NCBI RefSeq assembly: GCF_003351225.1
Contig: NZ_QQSY01000002.1
Span: 210,066-274,065 of the forward strand
Direction: 5' to 3'
Length of the DNA: 64,000 nt
DNA from: Dyella solisilvae
GTDB lineage: Bacteria; Pseudomonadota; Gammaproteobacteria; Xanthomonadales; Rhodanobacteraceae
The number at the start of each line of letters is the position of its first letter. The stretch's first letter is position 1. The notes beneath the pieces are model-generated. The model was not told the origin of the DNA and made no database searches. It worked only from the letters and a program-made list of their open reading frames with translations. Of the stretch, positions 24,589 to 34,029 are shown piece by piece. The position numbers were made by a program, and so were the translations under genes.

Positions 24589-25263
24589 TCAGGCCGACGC
24601 CAGGTTCTGGCGCATCGCCTCGATCACCGTGCGGTAGTCGGGCGCATTGAAGATGGCCGAGCCGGCCACGAACGTATCTGCGCCCGCCGCTGCGATCTCG
24701 CCGATGTTGGCCGCGGTGACGCCGCCGTCGATCTCCAGCCGGATGGCCCGGCCGCTCTCGTCGATGCGACGACGCACCTCGCGCAGCTTGTCCAGCGCGC
24801 CGGGGATGAACTTCTGCCCGCCGAAGCCCGGGTTCACCGACATCAGCAGGATCAGGTCGAGCTTGTCCATCACGTAGTCCAGCCAGCTCAGCGGCGTGGC
24901 CGGATTGAACACCAGTCCCGCCTGGCAGCCCGAATCCTTGATCAGGCCGATGGTGCGGTCGATGTGCTCGCTGGCCTCCGGATGGAAGCTGATCAGGCTG
25001 GCGCCGGCCTTGGCGAAGTCCGGCACGATGCGATCCACCGGCTTGACCATCAGGTGCACGTCGATCGGCGCGGTGATGCCATAGTCGCGCAGCGCCTTGA
25101 GCACCATCGGGCCCATGGTGAGGTTGGGCACGTAGTGGTTGTCCATCACGTCGAAGTGCACCCAGTCCGCGCCGGCGGCCAGCACCTTGGCGGTGTCCTC
25201 GCCCAGCCGGGCGAAGTCGGCGGAGAGGATGGACGGCGCGATGACGTTGGATTGCTTGCTCAT
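24589..25263 (-). CDS. rpe: Ribulose-phosphate 3-epimerase
   Basis: A 224-residue enzyme interconverting ribulose-5-phosphate and xylulose-5-phosphate in the pentose phosphate pathway. It shows the TIM-barrel marks of the family: [39 protein letters not shown] and I-D-G-G-V. The length is normal. AGGAA lies 9 bases before the ATG. Confidence 0.97.
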   Translation of the reverse strand: MSKQSNVIAPSILSADFARLGEDTAKVLAAGADWVHFDVMDNHYVPNLTMGPMVLKALRDYGITAPIDVHLMVKPVDRIVPDFAKAGASLISFHPEASEHIDRTIGLIKDSGCQAGLVFNPATPLSWLDYVMDKLDLILLMSVNPGFGGQKFIPGALDKLREVRRRIDESGRAIRLEIDGGVTAANIGEIAAAGADTFVAGSAIFNAPDYRTVIEAMRQNLASA

Positions 25264-25361
25264 GCTGACGGTTCCTGTCGAAGCGCACCCTGTGCGCGAC
25301 CTGGAGTGACATGGCGGCCGATGTCGCGCACAGCGTGCGCTCCCAGCGGTCGACGCCAAGT

Positions 25362-26180
25362 TTATTTGAAGCCGCGCTCGGCCTTGATCCGCTCGTAGGC
25401 GGCGTTGATCTCGCTGGCGCGCGCCTCGGCCTGCTTGCGCATCGCCTCGGGCAGGTCGCCCAGGCGATCCGGGTGATGCTCGGAGATCAGCTTGCGGTAG
25501 GCGCGCTTGATGGCGCGATCATCGACGCTGCGCGAGATGCCCAGCACCGTGTACGGGTCGGGACCCTGCGTATTGCGCTGGGGCGGCACGTAGCCGCCGT
25601 TCCCATAACCGCCGCCGTAGTTGGTGTGGCCGCGCGTGTAACCGCCGGCGTTCCAGGCATAGCCCTTCATCGCCATCAGGGCCATCAGCTCCATGTCGCT
25701 CACGCGCAGCGCGAACGCCAGCTGGCGCAGGATGGCCATCTTCTCCGGCGGCGGGTTGCCCTCGGCCAGCACCGTCTCGATCACCACATCCAGCACCGGG
25801 AAGGCGTGGTCGCGGCGCAGGCCGACCCATCGGCGCAGCTCTTCAATGGCCAGGGTGACGTTGAACTCCGCCTGCTTGCCCTGGTTGAACGCGGTGATCG
25901 CCTGCCGGCGCTGCTCGTGCTCCAGGCCCATGCGCTGCATGACGCGCTCGGCCACGGCGATCTCGGCTTCGGACACGCGGCCGTCGGACTTGGCCACGGC
26001 GCCCAGCACGTTGAACAACGGGCTGATGTAGCCCCCCTGCTCAGGCGTGGCGCGACGACGCTGGCCCTGGCGCAGGCTGTCGATGATGAAGCCGGTGATG
26101 CCGCCGACCACGGCGCCTGGCAGGCCGTGGCCGAAGATCAGGCCGAACAGGGCGAGCCAGAGGGTCCAGGTGAAAGTCAT
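25362..26180 (-). CDS. djlA: Co-chaperone DjlA (membrane-anchored DnaJ-like)
   Basis: A 272-residue protein. The N-terminal hydrophobic segment (about 4-33) is Gly-rich, as in the DjlA anchor. A TerB-like helical domain (about 50-165) follows, then a Gly/Asn/Tyr-rich linker (about 172-205) and a C-terminal J domain with H-P-D in S-E-H-H-P-D-R-L. It would stimulate DnaK at the inner membrane. Its ATG overlaps the cytochrome c stop as ATGA. Confidence 0.92.
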   Translation of the reverse strand: MTFTWTLWLALFGLIFGHGLPGAVVGGITGFIIDSLRQGQRRRATPEQGGYISPLFNVLGAVAKSDGRVSEAEIAVAERVMQRMGLEHEQRRQAITAFNQGKQAEFNVTLAIEELRRWVGLRRDHAFPVLDVVIETVLAEGNPPPEKMAILRQLAFALRVSDMELMALMAMKGYAWNAGGYTRGHTNYGGGYGNGGYVPPQRNTQGPDPYTVLGISRSVDDRAIKRAYRKLISEHHPDRLGDLPEAMRKQAEARASEINAAYERIKAERGFK

Positions 26181-26542
26181 GGGTTGCCTTGGGATGACGG
26201 CGTCTGCGCGCTGTACCAGCGTGCCAGTTCGTCGAGGTCGGCGTCACTGACCGGGCCGATCACCGTGCGCATCAAGGGCACGTTGCGGCGGCCATCGCGG
26301 TATTGGCGGAGGGCCTCGCGCAGGTAGTCGAGCTTCTGCCCGGCCAGGTTGGGCGCGGCGGGAATCTGCGCCATGCCGGTTTCACCGTGGCAGGCGGCGC
26401 ACAACCCCAGACGCGCCGGCTTGGCCGGAGCCGCCGCCATGGCAGGCACGCTCGCCAGCAGGCATGCGGCGATGACCAGCGGCGCAGCGGCGCGCCAACG
26501 GCGCGATCGCGGCACGGCTTGGATGCGGGGCGTTTGGACCAT
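26177..26542 (-). CDS. Small c-type cytochrome
   Basis: A 121-residue protein with a signal peptide (about 13-37 from the chosen start), one heme-binding C-A-A-C-H and a downstream Met (in P-L-M-R-T) as likely sixth ligand. It belongs to the cytochrome c553/class I type and should act in periplasmic electron transfer. The start is uncertain: the frame is open to 26641, and I chose the ATG nearest the signal peptide. It overlaps djlA by 4 bases. Confidence 0.85.
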   Translation of the reverse strand: MVQTPRIQAVPRSRRWRAAAPLVIAACLLASVPAMAAAPAKPARLGLCAACHGETGMAQIPAAPNLAGQKLDYLREALRQYRDGRRNVPLMRTVIGPVSDADLDELARWYSAQTPSSQGNP

Positions 26543-26735
26543 GCGCAGGGGCCCTGGCTCAAAAAGCGCCGATTCTAGCAGCCAGCGAGCCGCCCGCCGG
26601 GCCATGGCGGAACGTCGCGATACGTCCCGCACAGGCGGCACCCGCTACAATTGACCGCTTCGCAGGCCCCGCGCGGGCCTGCTCATCGTTTATCCGTCCT
26701 GGCGCGCCAGGCGGCCCAGCCTGGAGCGAACCGAC

Positions 26736-27632
26736 GTGCCCACCACCCTGCTGCAATCGAACCTGCCCGGCCTCGAGCTGATCCATCGCGGCAAGGTGCG
26801 CGACGTCTATGCCCTGCCGGAAAACCGCCTGCTGATCGTGGCCAGCGACCGCCTGTCCGCGTTCGACGTGGTGCTGCCCGATCCGATCCCGGGCAAGGGC
26901 GAGATGCTCACGCAGATCTCCAACTTCTGGTTCGGCAAGACCGCGCACCTGGTGCCCAACCACCTGCTCGACGTGCCGCTGGCCGACGTGCTGCCCGCCG
27001 GTACCGACCTCAAGCTGTATGAGAAGCGCGCCGTGGTGACGCGCCGCCTGAAGCCGGTGCCGGTGGAGGCGATCGCGCGCGGCTACATCATCGGTTCGGG
27101 CTGGAAGGACTACCAGGCCACCGGCTCGCTGTGCGGCATCAAGCTGCCAGCCGGTCTGAAGCAGGCGCAGCAGTTGCCCGAGCCGATCTTCACCCCGTCC
27201 ACCAAGGCCGCCGTGGGCGACCACGACGAGAACGTGAGCTTCGACGCTGTGGTGGCCGCCGTCGGCCCCGAGCTCGCCGAGCAGGTGCGCGAAGCCACGC
27301 TGTCGATCTACAAGTGGGCGGCGGCGTATGCGGCTGAGCGCGGCATCATCATTGCCGACACCAAGTTCGAGTTCGGCACGGACGAGCACGGCAAGCTGTA
27401 CGTGATGGACGAGATGCTCACGCCCGACTCCTCGCGCTTCTGGCCGGCCGACTTGTACCAGGTCGGCATCAGCCCGCCGAGCTACGACAAGCAGTTCGTG
27501 CGCGACTACCTGGAAACACTGGACTGGAACAAGAAGGCGCCGGGCCCGAACGTGCCCGCCGACGTGATCGCCGCCACTTCGGCGAAGTACGCCGAAGCGC
27601 TGCACCGCCTCGCCGACATCACGCTGGACTAA
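26736..27632 (+). CDS. purC: Phosphoribosylaminoimidazole-succinocarboxamide synthase
   Basis: SAICAR synthase, 298 residues, the long form of the family. It joins CAIR and aspartate in purine synthesis. Motifs: G-K-V-R-D-V-Y near residue 19, [31 protein letters not shown] and [11 protein letters not shown]. The start codon is GTG. The next gene begins 6 bases after the stop. Confidence 0.97.
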   Translation: MPTTLLQSNLPGLELIHRGKVRDVYALPENRLLIVASDRLSAFDVVLPDPIPGKGEMLTQISNFWFGKTAHLVPNHLLDVPLADVLPAGTDLKLYEKRAVVTRRLKPVPVEAIARGYIIGSGWKDYQATGSLCGIKLPAGLKQAQQLPEPIFTPSTKAAVGDHDENVSFDAVVAAVGPELAEQVREATLSIYKWAAAYAAERGIIIADTKFEFGTDEHGKLYVMDEMLTPDSSRFWPADLYQVGISPPSYDKQFVRDYLETLDWNKKAPGPNVPADVIAATSAKYAEALHRLADITLD

Positions 27633-27638
27633 GCCCAG

Positions 27639-28088
27639 ATGCGCCAATGGCTCGACAGCTACAGCAACGATCACCAGCACCCGGTCAACCGCCTGCTGCA
27701 CTGGATCTGCGTGCCGCTCATCGTGTGGTGCGTGATCGCGCTGATGTGGACCATCCCGGTGCCGCCGATGATCGGCCGCCCGGGCTTCTGGGCCGTGGCG
27801 GCGCTGGTGCTGGCCTTCATGTGGTACTGGAAGCAGTCGCGCCGGCTCGGCGCGGCGCTGTTGGTGGCGCTGGCGCTGTTGTGCGTGCTGACTGAATTCG
27901 CCTATCGCGAACTCGGCCCGCACACGCTGGCGCTGACGGCGGTCGGTGTGTTCGTGGTCGCGTGGATCGGCCAGTTCATCGGCCACGCGTTCGAGGGACG
28001 CCGCCCCAGCTTCCTCACCGACCTCGCCTACCTGCTGGTCGGCCCCGCATGGCTGATGGACAAGCTGCTGCGGCGCGTCGGCATCTGA
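27639..28088 (+). CDS. Mpo1-like (DUF962) membrane protein
   Basis: A 149-residue protein with four hydrophobic segments. It shows the DUF962/Mpo1 pattern: H-P-V-N-R-L-L-H-W-I-C-V-P-L near the start and F-I-G-H-A-F-E-G-R-R-P near residue 112. Yeast Mpo1 is an iron-dependent dioxygenase acting on 2-hydroxy fatty acids; the bacterial role is not settled. Probably co-transcribed with purC. Confidence 0.85.
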   Translation: MRQWLDSYSNDHQHPVNRLLHWICVPLIVWCVIALMWTIPVPPMIGRPGFWAVAALVLAFMWYWKQSRRLGAALLVALALLCVLTEFAYRELGPHTLALTAVGVFVVAWIGQFIGHAFEGRRPSFLTDLAYLLVGPAWLMDKLLRRVGI

Positions 28089-28105
28089 TTCGCCACACAT
28101 TGGCT

Positions 28106-28244
28106 CGTCATTCCAGCGGACGCTGGAGGCGCTCTATCAACAGCCGAAGGCTGGTCATCCAGTGTCTTTGCGACGCTACAGAAAGGCACTGGATGACCAG
28201 CCTTCGGCTGTTGTGAAGCACCTCCTGCTTTCGCCGGAATGACG
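28106..28244. repeat. Nested inverted-repeat element (139 bp)
   Basis: An outer pair CGTCATTCC/GGAATGACG bounds the element (28106-28114 and 28236-28244). Inside, 28138-28164 and 28187-28213 are perfect 27-base reverse complements around a 22-base loop. The outer ends match the ends of the repeat at 763-898. No gene is present. It looks like a small non-coding mobile or REP-type element. Confidence 0.8.
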
Positions 28245-28275
28245 GTGTGAAGCGTGACCCCATCATGGAATCCGC

Positions 28276-28683
28276 ATGACCACCCTGCTTACCCTGATCA
28301 GCACCCTGCTCTGGTGGGTGCTCTACAGCAGCATCGGCGCACTGTTCTTCGCCATCATCGCGTGGGGGGTGCTGCGCTGGAGCGAGCGCTGCACGGTGGT
28401 GTTCAACCGCACTTACCTCGCCTGCCTGGTGTGGAACCTCATCGGCCTGCTGCTGATCGCCGGCGTGGCGGTGCACGAAGGACACACCCAGCCGCCCTAT
28501 GTGGCCCTGCTTACGTCACCGTTGCTGCGCGGCGCGCTGGTGCTCGACATGCTGATCGGCGCATTCGTGCTGTGGCGGCTGATCCCTCGCACCGATGCAC
28601 GGCGCATACGCCCCGCCAGCGCGTGCATGGCGGTCGCGGTGATCATGGCGGTGGCGTTCGGCGCGGCGACCAGTCTGGTCTGA
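28276..28683 (+). CDS. Small membrane protein, function unknown
   Basis: A 135-residue protein with four predicted TM helices (about 5-37, 53-72, 80-100, 115-135). I do not recognise the family. It follows the nested repeat and is convergent with the glycosidase gene. Confidence 0.65.
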   Translation: MTTLLTLISTLLWWVLYSSIGALFFAIIAWGVLRWSERCTVVFNRTYLACLVWNLIGLLLIAGVAVHEGHTQPPYVALLTSPLLRGALVLDMLIGAFVLWRLIPRTDARRIRPASACMAVAVIMAVAFGAATSLV

Positions 28684-28705
28684 CGTCGCGCTCCTGCATG
28701 GATCG

Positions 28706-30901
28706 TCAGTAGCCGGTCTTGTGGTTCGCCTCGCGCACGGCCTGCACGAAGTGAGTGAACGGGTGGTCGGTGATCGCCACCAGGCCGATGTGCGAATTCT
28801 CGCCATCCAGCAGGCGGCCGGTGACCGGCTGGTCCACATACTGGAACCAGTGGGCGCCCACGATGACCGGATTGGCCACGGCTGCGGCGATGTAATGCGC
28901 ATAGGCTTCGCCGCGCTGCTCCTCGGTCCATACCGGCACCAGGCCCTTGCCGAACGGACCGCGATCGTTGGAGCCGAAGTGGAACTCGGTGATCAGCGCC
29001 GGCTTGTCGAGCTTGGCGAAGGCCGCGAGGTCAAAGGCATGTTCGGGCACGTCGGCGTAGGCATTGAAGCTCACCACGTCGCAGTACTGCGCGCAGGAGG
29101 CCACCGCCTCCGGCGTGTGCACGGCGAAGCGGCCGCCGAGGAACAGATGGTGGGGGTCGTGCTTGTGGATGGCCTGCGCCACCGTGCGGAAATACTGGTC
29201 GGCATAGGCGCGTAGCCATGCGCTGTAGTCGTCTGCGATGGCCGGGTGCGCCTCGTCGGGATTGGGCGCGGCGAAGTTGGTGGCGTTGAGCGCGTCCCAG
29301 TTCTCCAACGTGATGCCCCAGGCCGCCGCCAGCTTCGCCGGCGTGCCGTACTTCTTCTGCAGCTGGGCGATGAACGCCTGCTTGGCCGGGCTGCGCGCCT
29401 CGCCGCGCAAGGCGCCCTGGGCCAGACCCCAGCGCCCCTGCGGTCCCTGCCCCGCCCAGGCCAGCTCGTTGTCGGCGAAGTAGCCGAGCAGCCAGGGATC
29501 GTCGCGCACTTCGCGGGCCGCCTGCGCAGCGGCGGCGTCGGCGGCCTGCGCGAAGCGCGGGTCGAACGGATCAGGCATGCGCCCCCAGTAGTCGTAACCG
29601 CTGGAGACATTGCCGAACACACCGGCGATGTTGACCGATCGCGTGTAGGCGAGGTGGTGGGTCTGGGTCAGCGCGTCGTCGCTCCAGTTGCCCAGCGTGT
29701 TGAAGCCCCAGTGCTGCAGGCGCTCCGCCGTGCGCTGGCGCCAGGCCAGACGCCAGTGGTGGCCATCCGCTAGGAACAGGTTTGCCGAGTAGTAGTCGAA
29801 CCAGCGGCCCTGGCGGAAGGCCAGGCCGGACGAGGCCTGCTGTTCGCCCGCCGGCTTGGGTTCGCTGCCGTAGAAGGGCTTCCAACGGCCGCTGTCCGGC
29901 GGCAGGTCCTTGAACATGAATTCGCGGCCCTGGATGAAGGTGCGGCCGCCGTCGTCGTCGACCACGTTCACGCCCAGCGAGAAGAACGCATGCCCCTCCG
30001 GCGTGACCAGCTGCCAGCGGCCATCGCGGCGCTCGGTGCGGAACCAGCCGGTGGCCTTGAACGCGGCCAGGTCGGTGCGCCCGCCGTAACGGTCGAAGCC
30101 CTTGCGCACGACCGGCGCCGGCGCCGGTTCCTTGGCCTGGAATTTCTGTCGATGCCCGCGCAAGGCGTCATCCGAATCGATTTTGCCCGGCCACTGCCCG
30201 CGCGTGTACTGCCCCCATGCGTCGACGATGCCGGTGTAGGCGTCGCGCAGGTCGTGGTTGCCTTCCGAGGTGTCGAGCTTGCCGAACAGCACAGTCTGCG
30301 GCGCTGTCGGCGCCGGAATGCCAATGCGCACGGACTTCACATGGGCGAGGTCCAGCGATCCTTCCACCGTGGTGGCGACGAACACGCGCTTGCCGCCGGC
30401 CACGTAGGGCATCGGCGGGCCGACCTGCATGCCCATGTCGCGCGGCGAGGTGGCGTGCAGCGGAATCACCAGCGTCTGCGGCGGACCGGCGGGCACACCC
30501 ACGGTCGCATGCAGGTGCTGGCCTGCGGTCACGCCGTCGATGTCCACCGTGAGCGTCACCGCCCACGGCATCGCGTTCTGCATGTCCACGTGCAGCGAGC
30601 CTTCCTTGGACCAGTCCCATTCGCCCTGGGTCAGCGACACCACCAGTTGCGGCGTCGGCGCAGGCTGGAACGTGTAGCGCTGCAATGACATGCCGGCCAC
30701 TGTGACCGGCGCGCCATCGCGCTGCACCTGCTCGAGTGCGGTCTGCGTGCTGGGCGCCTTGGTGACGGCGCCGTTGGTCGCCGGCGTGGTGGCCGGAGCC
30801 GTGCGACTGAGGTCCGCCCGGTCGGTGTCGCTGGCCTTGTGGCACCCGGCGAGGGCCAGCAGGCAACACATGGCAGGGGGAACGATCCGTCTCATCAGCA
30901 T
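28706..30901 (-). CDS. Lipoprotein glycoside hydrolase, GH50 (beta-agarase)-like
   Basis: A 731-residue protein with a lipoprotein signal (L-A-L-A-G-C at residue 19) and a low-complexity Thr/Ala linker. A beta-rich N-terminal region (about 75-250) precedes a TIM-barrel catalytic region (from about 290). It begins H-A-F-F-S-L-G-V-N-V-V, which is typical of GH50. The acid/base Glu is probably in F-A-D-N-E-L-A-W and the nucleophile in L-I-T-E-F-H-F-G. GH50 enzymes cut agarose or related galactans, but the true substrate here cannot be read from sequence. No partner carbohydrate genes are adjacent. Confidence 0.75.
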   Translation of the reverse strand: MLMRRIVPPAMCCLLALAGCHKASDTDRADLSRTAPATTPATNGAVTKAPSTQTALEQVQRDGAPVTVAGMSLQRYTFQPAPTPQLVVSLTQGEWDWSKEGSLHVDMQNAMPWAVTLTVDIDGVTAGQHLHATVGVPAGPPQTLVIPLHATSPRDMGMQVGPPMPYVAGGKRVFVATTVEGSLDLAHVKSVRIGIPAPTAPQTVLFGKLDTSEGNHDLRDAYTGIVDAWGQYTRGQWPGKIDSDDALRGHRQKFQAKEPAPAPVVRKGFDRYGGRTDLAAFKATGWFRTERRDGRWQLVTPEGHAFFSLGVNVVDDDGGRTFIQGREFMFKDLPPDSGRWKPFYGSEPKPAGEQQASSGLAFRQGRWFDYYSANLFLADGHHWRLAWRQRTAERLQHWGFNTLGNWSDDALTQTHHLAYTRSVNIAGVFGNVSSGYDYWGRMPDPFDPRFAQAADAAAAQAAREVRDDPWLLGYFADNELAWAGQGPQGRWGLAQGALRGEARSPAKQAFIAQLQKKYGTPAKLAAAWGITLENWDALNATNFAAPNPDEAHPAIADDYSAWLRAYADQYFRTVAQAIHKHDPHHLFLGGRFAVHTPEAVASCAQYCDVVSFNAYADVPEHAFDLAAFAKLDKPALITEFHFGSNDRGPFGKGLVPVWTEEQRGEAYAHYIAAAVANPVIVGAHWFQYVDQPVTGRLLDGENSHIGLVAITDHPFTHFVQAVREANHKTGY

Positions 30902-30983
30902 CCCAGGGCGAGGAACTGGCGGCAGTATGCCTGTCCCGACTGAAGGTTGCCTTGCTGCAGGCGCGTGAGGCGGCCCCGCAAAA

Positions 30984-32324
30984 TCATGCCGCCCTCTGCT
31001 GCCAGGCGCGCCACGCGTAGTACACCGGCACGCCGACGGCGATCAGCAGCAGGCTCATGCCGGCGTCGCCGGGCGAATGGATCGAGGTGACGATGATCAC
31101 CGCCAGTACGGTGCCCACGAACAGCAGCGGCATCAGCGGATAAAGGGGAACCCGGTACGGCGAGGGCTCGTTGCGGAAACGGCGTCGATACCAGAACAGC
31201 GTCGCGATGCCGAAGGCGTGGGACAACCACTCACCGACGGTGGTGTAGTCCACCAATTGGCCGAAGCTGCCGGAGATCACCAGCACGATGGCCCAGCCGC
31301 CCAGCAGCGCCAGCGCCACCCGTGGCGCGTGCGACCGCGGGTGGATGCGCCCGACTGCGTTGAACAACATGCCGTCCGCGCCCATGGTCTGCAGCACGCG
31401 TGCGCCGCCGGCGATGGCGATGCTGCAATAGCCGAAGGTGGAGCAGGCGATGCCTACCGCGATCAGCGTGGCGCCACGCTCGCCGAACAACCGGCGCATC
31501 AGGTCCGCGGCAGGCGCCTGGCTGGCGGCCAGCCCCGCGTGGCCGAGACCGGCCAGATAGGCGAAGTTGACCAGCACGTAGCACACCACCACGCCGCCCA
31601 GTCCCAGGCCGAGCGCGCGTGGCAGGGTCCGCTGCGGATCGCGCACCTCGCCCGCCAGGTCGTTGAGGTAGTGGAAGCCGCCATAGGTGAACAACACCGG
31701 CAGCAGCGCGCCGAGGACGGCCGCCGGCGGCAACGGATGCGCCGTGTCAGTGGCCAGCACGTTGCCGAACTGTCCGTGCGCCAGCACCACGCCCACCACC
31801 ACCACCAGCGCAATCGCCGACAGCTTCAGCAGGGTGAACACATTGAGCATGCGCGAACCGGCGCGGATGCCGAAGAAGTTCACTCCCACAATGAAGGCGA
31901 TGGCGCCGGCGCCCACCGGCTTCACCCAAAGGGCGGGACTCAACCCGATCGCCGCGCAGAAATAGTCGGCGAAGGTCGTGGCCACCGCGGCCACGCTGCC
32001 CGGGTAGTTGATCAGCGCCATGGTCCAGCCGAACAGGAAGGCCGGCAGCTGCCCGAACGCCTCGCGCAGGTAGATGTACACACCGCCCGCCTGCGGCCGC
32101 CGCGCGCCCAGCTCGGCGTAACAGAGCACGCCGGTCAGCGTGAGCAGGCCGCCGATGGCCCACAACGTCAGCAGCTGCGCGCCGGAAGAGGTGCGCTCGG
32201 CCACGGTGGAGGCGCTGCGGAAGATGCCGGCGCCGATGACGCCGCCGATCACGATGGCGGCAGCGTCCCAGATGCCCAGGCGGCGCAGGTAGGCGGGAGA
32301 TGTCTCGGCAGTCATGGTGCGCAA
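30984..32324 (-). CDS. Amino acid permease (APC superfamily)
   Basis: A 446-residue transporter with about 12 hydrophobic segments. The first helix has I-G-G-V-I-G-A-G-I-F, the substrate-binding signature of LAT/APC-type amino acid carriers. E-L-G-A-R-R-P-x-A-G-G-x-Y-x-Y-L-R-E-A-F follows TM3. The substrate cannot be told. The ATG three codons in (32315) is an alternative start. Confidence 0.9.
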   Translation of the reverse strand: MRTMTAETSPAYLRRLGIWDAAAIVIGGVIGAGIFRSASTVAERTSSGAQLLTLWAIGGLLTLTGVLCYAELGARRPQAGGVYIYLREAFGQLPAFLFGWTMALINYPGSVAAVATTFADYFCAAIGLSPALWVKPVGAGAIAFIVGVNFFGIRAGSRMLNVFTLLKLSAIALVVVVGVVLAHGQFGNVLATDTAHPLPPAAVLGALLPVLFTYGGFHYLNDLAGEVRDPQRTLPRALGLGLGGVVVCYVLVNFAYLAGLGHAGLAASQAPAADLMRRLFGERGATLIAVGIACSTFGYCSIAIAGGARVLQTMGADGMLFNAVGRIHPRSHAPRVALALLGGWAIVLVISGSFGQLVDYTTVGEWLSHAFGIATLFWYRRRFRNEPSPYRVPLYPLMPLLFVGTVLAVIIVTSIHSPGDAGMSLLLIAVGVPVYYAWRAWQQRAA

Positions 32325-32545
32325 CAGCGTCCTTTGGGAAGCCCAGGGGTACGAAGGCCGGACGATAGCGCGAGAACGGCGTCCACTTCGACATGCGACT
32401 GCAACAATCGGACCGCGCTCACTTTTTCCGCTGGACTCAGTAGTTCTTCGCTAGCGCGTCACAGCCTGCCGGCGCACAGTGCCGGTCTCCCCCGCCGCTG
32501 CATGCCGGCCACGCATCGGGCCGGCGCCCTTCCCAAGGAGGCGTC

Positions 32546-33871
32546 ATGAGTACCGTCGCAAGCGATATCCGGCCCGAGGACGACAAGATCCTCGGCCCCC
32601 TGCTCGAGCACGATCGCGCGCTGGTCTCCATCGGCAAGAAGATCCGCGTGCTGAAGGCCATCGACTGGCCGGTGGAGATGGAAGCCACCTTCCTGGCCTC
32701 CTGGGAGCGCGGCAACCCCGTGCTGCCGCAACCGCAGCCGCGCCAGCAGGACCTGAGCAAGGAAATCCACGCGCTCAAGGCCCTGATGGCCAGGATCGAT
32801 CGTGGCCACCCCATCGGCAACTGGCTGTTCAAGACCGCATGGAGCTACCTCACCGCGGCGCAGATGCTCGTGGGCATCGGCACCGAACAGTTCACGCGCT
32901 GCTCCGTCGCGCTGTATGGGCGCCCGGACACGGTCTACCGCAGCCAGCAATCCAATGCGGTGGATGCGGCCCGGGACCTGCTCGCCATCAGCGACGACCT
33001 GGTGGGCCGCGAAGCCCTGCCTCCGATCACGGCGGACATTCCCGCCGAGGAATTCGCCCGACGGCTGCGCGAGCGGCTGGGCCCGTTCTTCGACAAGGAC
33101 AAGGTCGACGTCGTGCTCGACCCCGACCTGCCCTCCAAGGCCACCGCAGGAAGCAAGAGTGTGAACCTTCGCTCGACGGCGCTGTTCACTTCACTGGACC
33201 TCGACCAGCTGACCGAGCACGAAGCCTTCGTACATACGGCCACCTCGCTCAACGGCAAGCACCAGCCCTATTTCAAATCGCTCGGCCTGGGCGCGCCGCG
33301 CACCACCCGCACCCAGGAGGGCCTGGCGACCTTCTCCGAGATCATCACCGGCTCCATCGACCTCAACCGCCTGCGCCGCATCGCGCTGCGCGTGGTGGCG
33401 GTGGCCAATGCGCTCAACGGCGCGGACTTCATCGAGGTGTTCCGTGGCTTCCTCGACGCCGGACAGACACCCAAGGAGAGTTACCAGAGCGCGGCGCGCA
33501 TCTTCCGCGGCGGCGACCCGCGCGGTCGCATCTGCTTCACCAAGGATGGCGCCTACCTGGAAGGCGTGATGATCGTCTACATCTTCATCCGCAAGGTACT
33601 GCAGGAGCATCGCGCCGAGATGCTGCCCATGCTGTTCGCGGGGCGCGTGACCACTTCCGACGTGATTACCCTGTCGCCCTTCCTGCAGGATGGGCTGATC
33701 TCGCGCGCAGTCTATGTGCCACCGTGGGCGCGCAACCCGCAGCGCATCCTGTCGCTGATGGCGTTCTTTACCGCCGCCCAGCGCTTCCGACTCGACACCC
33801 TGACCCTCGACCGGTTCGTGGCCTACGAGGACGAACTGGTCGACGAGACGCTGCAGGCGGATTGGCGCTAG
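32546..33871 (+). CDS. DUF1704 'QEGLA motif' protein, MATCAP-type metallopeptidase fold
   Basis: A 441-residue protein of the DUF1704 family, annotated in bacteria as flavohemoglobin expression-modulating QEGLA motif protein. The likely zinc site is seen: H-E-A-F-V-H (near residue 232) and T-Q-E-G-L-A-T-F-S-E (near 262), together an H-E-x-x-x-H...E arrangement. Eukaryotic members (MATCAP1/KIAA0895L) are tubulin tyrosine carboxypeptidases, so this bacterial protein may be a carboxypeptidase too; that is inference. AAGGAGG lies just before the ATG. Confidence 0.85.
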   Translation: MSTVASDIRPEDDKILGPLLEHDRALVSIGKKIRVLKAIDWPVEMEATFLASWERGNPVLPQPQPRQQDLSKEIHALKALMARIDRGHPIGNWLFKTAWSYLTAAQMLVGIGTEQFTRCSVALYGRPDTVYRSQQSNAVDAARDLLAISDDLVGREALPPITADIPAEEFARRLRERLGPFFDKDKVDVVLDPDLPSKATAGSKSVNLRSTALFTSLDLDQLTEHEAFVHTATSLNGKHQPYFKSLGLGAPRTTRTQEGLATFSEIITGSIDLNRLRRIALRVVAVANALNGADFIEVFRGFLDAGQTPKESYQSAARIFRGGDPRGRICFTKDGAYLEGVMIVYIFIRKVLQEHRAEMLPMLFAGRVTTSDVITLSPFLQDGLISRAVYVPPWARNPQRILSLMAFFTAAQRFRLDTLTLDRFVAYEDELVDETLQADWR

Positions 33872-33890
33872 CGCACACGACACGGCCTCA

Positions 33891-33970
33891 GAGGGCGCCC
33901 CGTGCGCGAGAGCGGCGGCCCGGTCACGCAAGGTGATCGGGCAGCGGCAGGCCGCGCACGGGGCGCTCTC
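33891..33970. repeat. Long imperfect hairpin between two genes
   Basis: Arms 33895-33908 and 33953-33966 are perfect 14-base reverse complements, extending to 18 bases with one mismatch. An inner stem (CCCGGTCAC against GTGATCGGG, one mismatch) sits in the loop. It begins 20 bases after the DUF1704 gene and ends 60 bases before dinB. No T-run follows, so it may be a structural 3' end rather than a classical terminator. TATATATGA just after it could be part of the dinB promoter. Confidence 0.6.
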
Positions 33971-34029
33971 CTATATATGAGGCGGGGATTCGTGGTTGAC
34001 TGTGCGCAGCCGCCCCCTCTCCCTTCACC

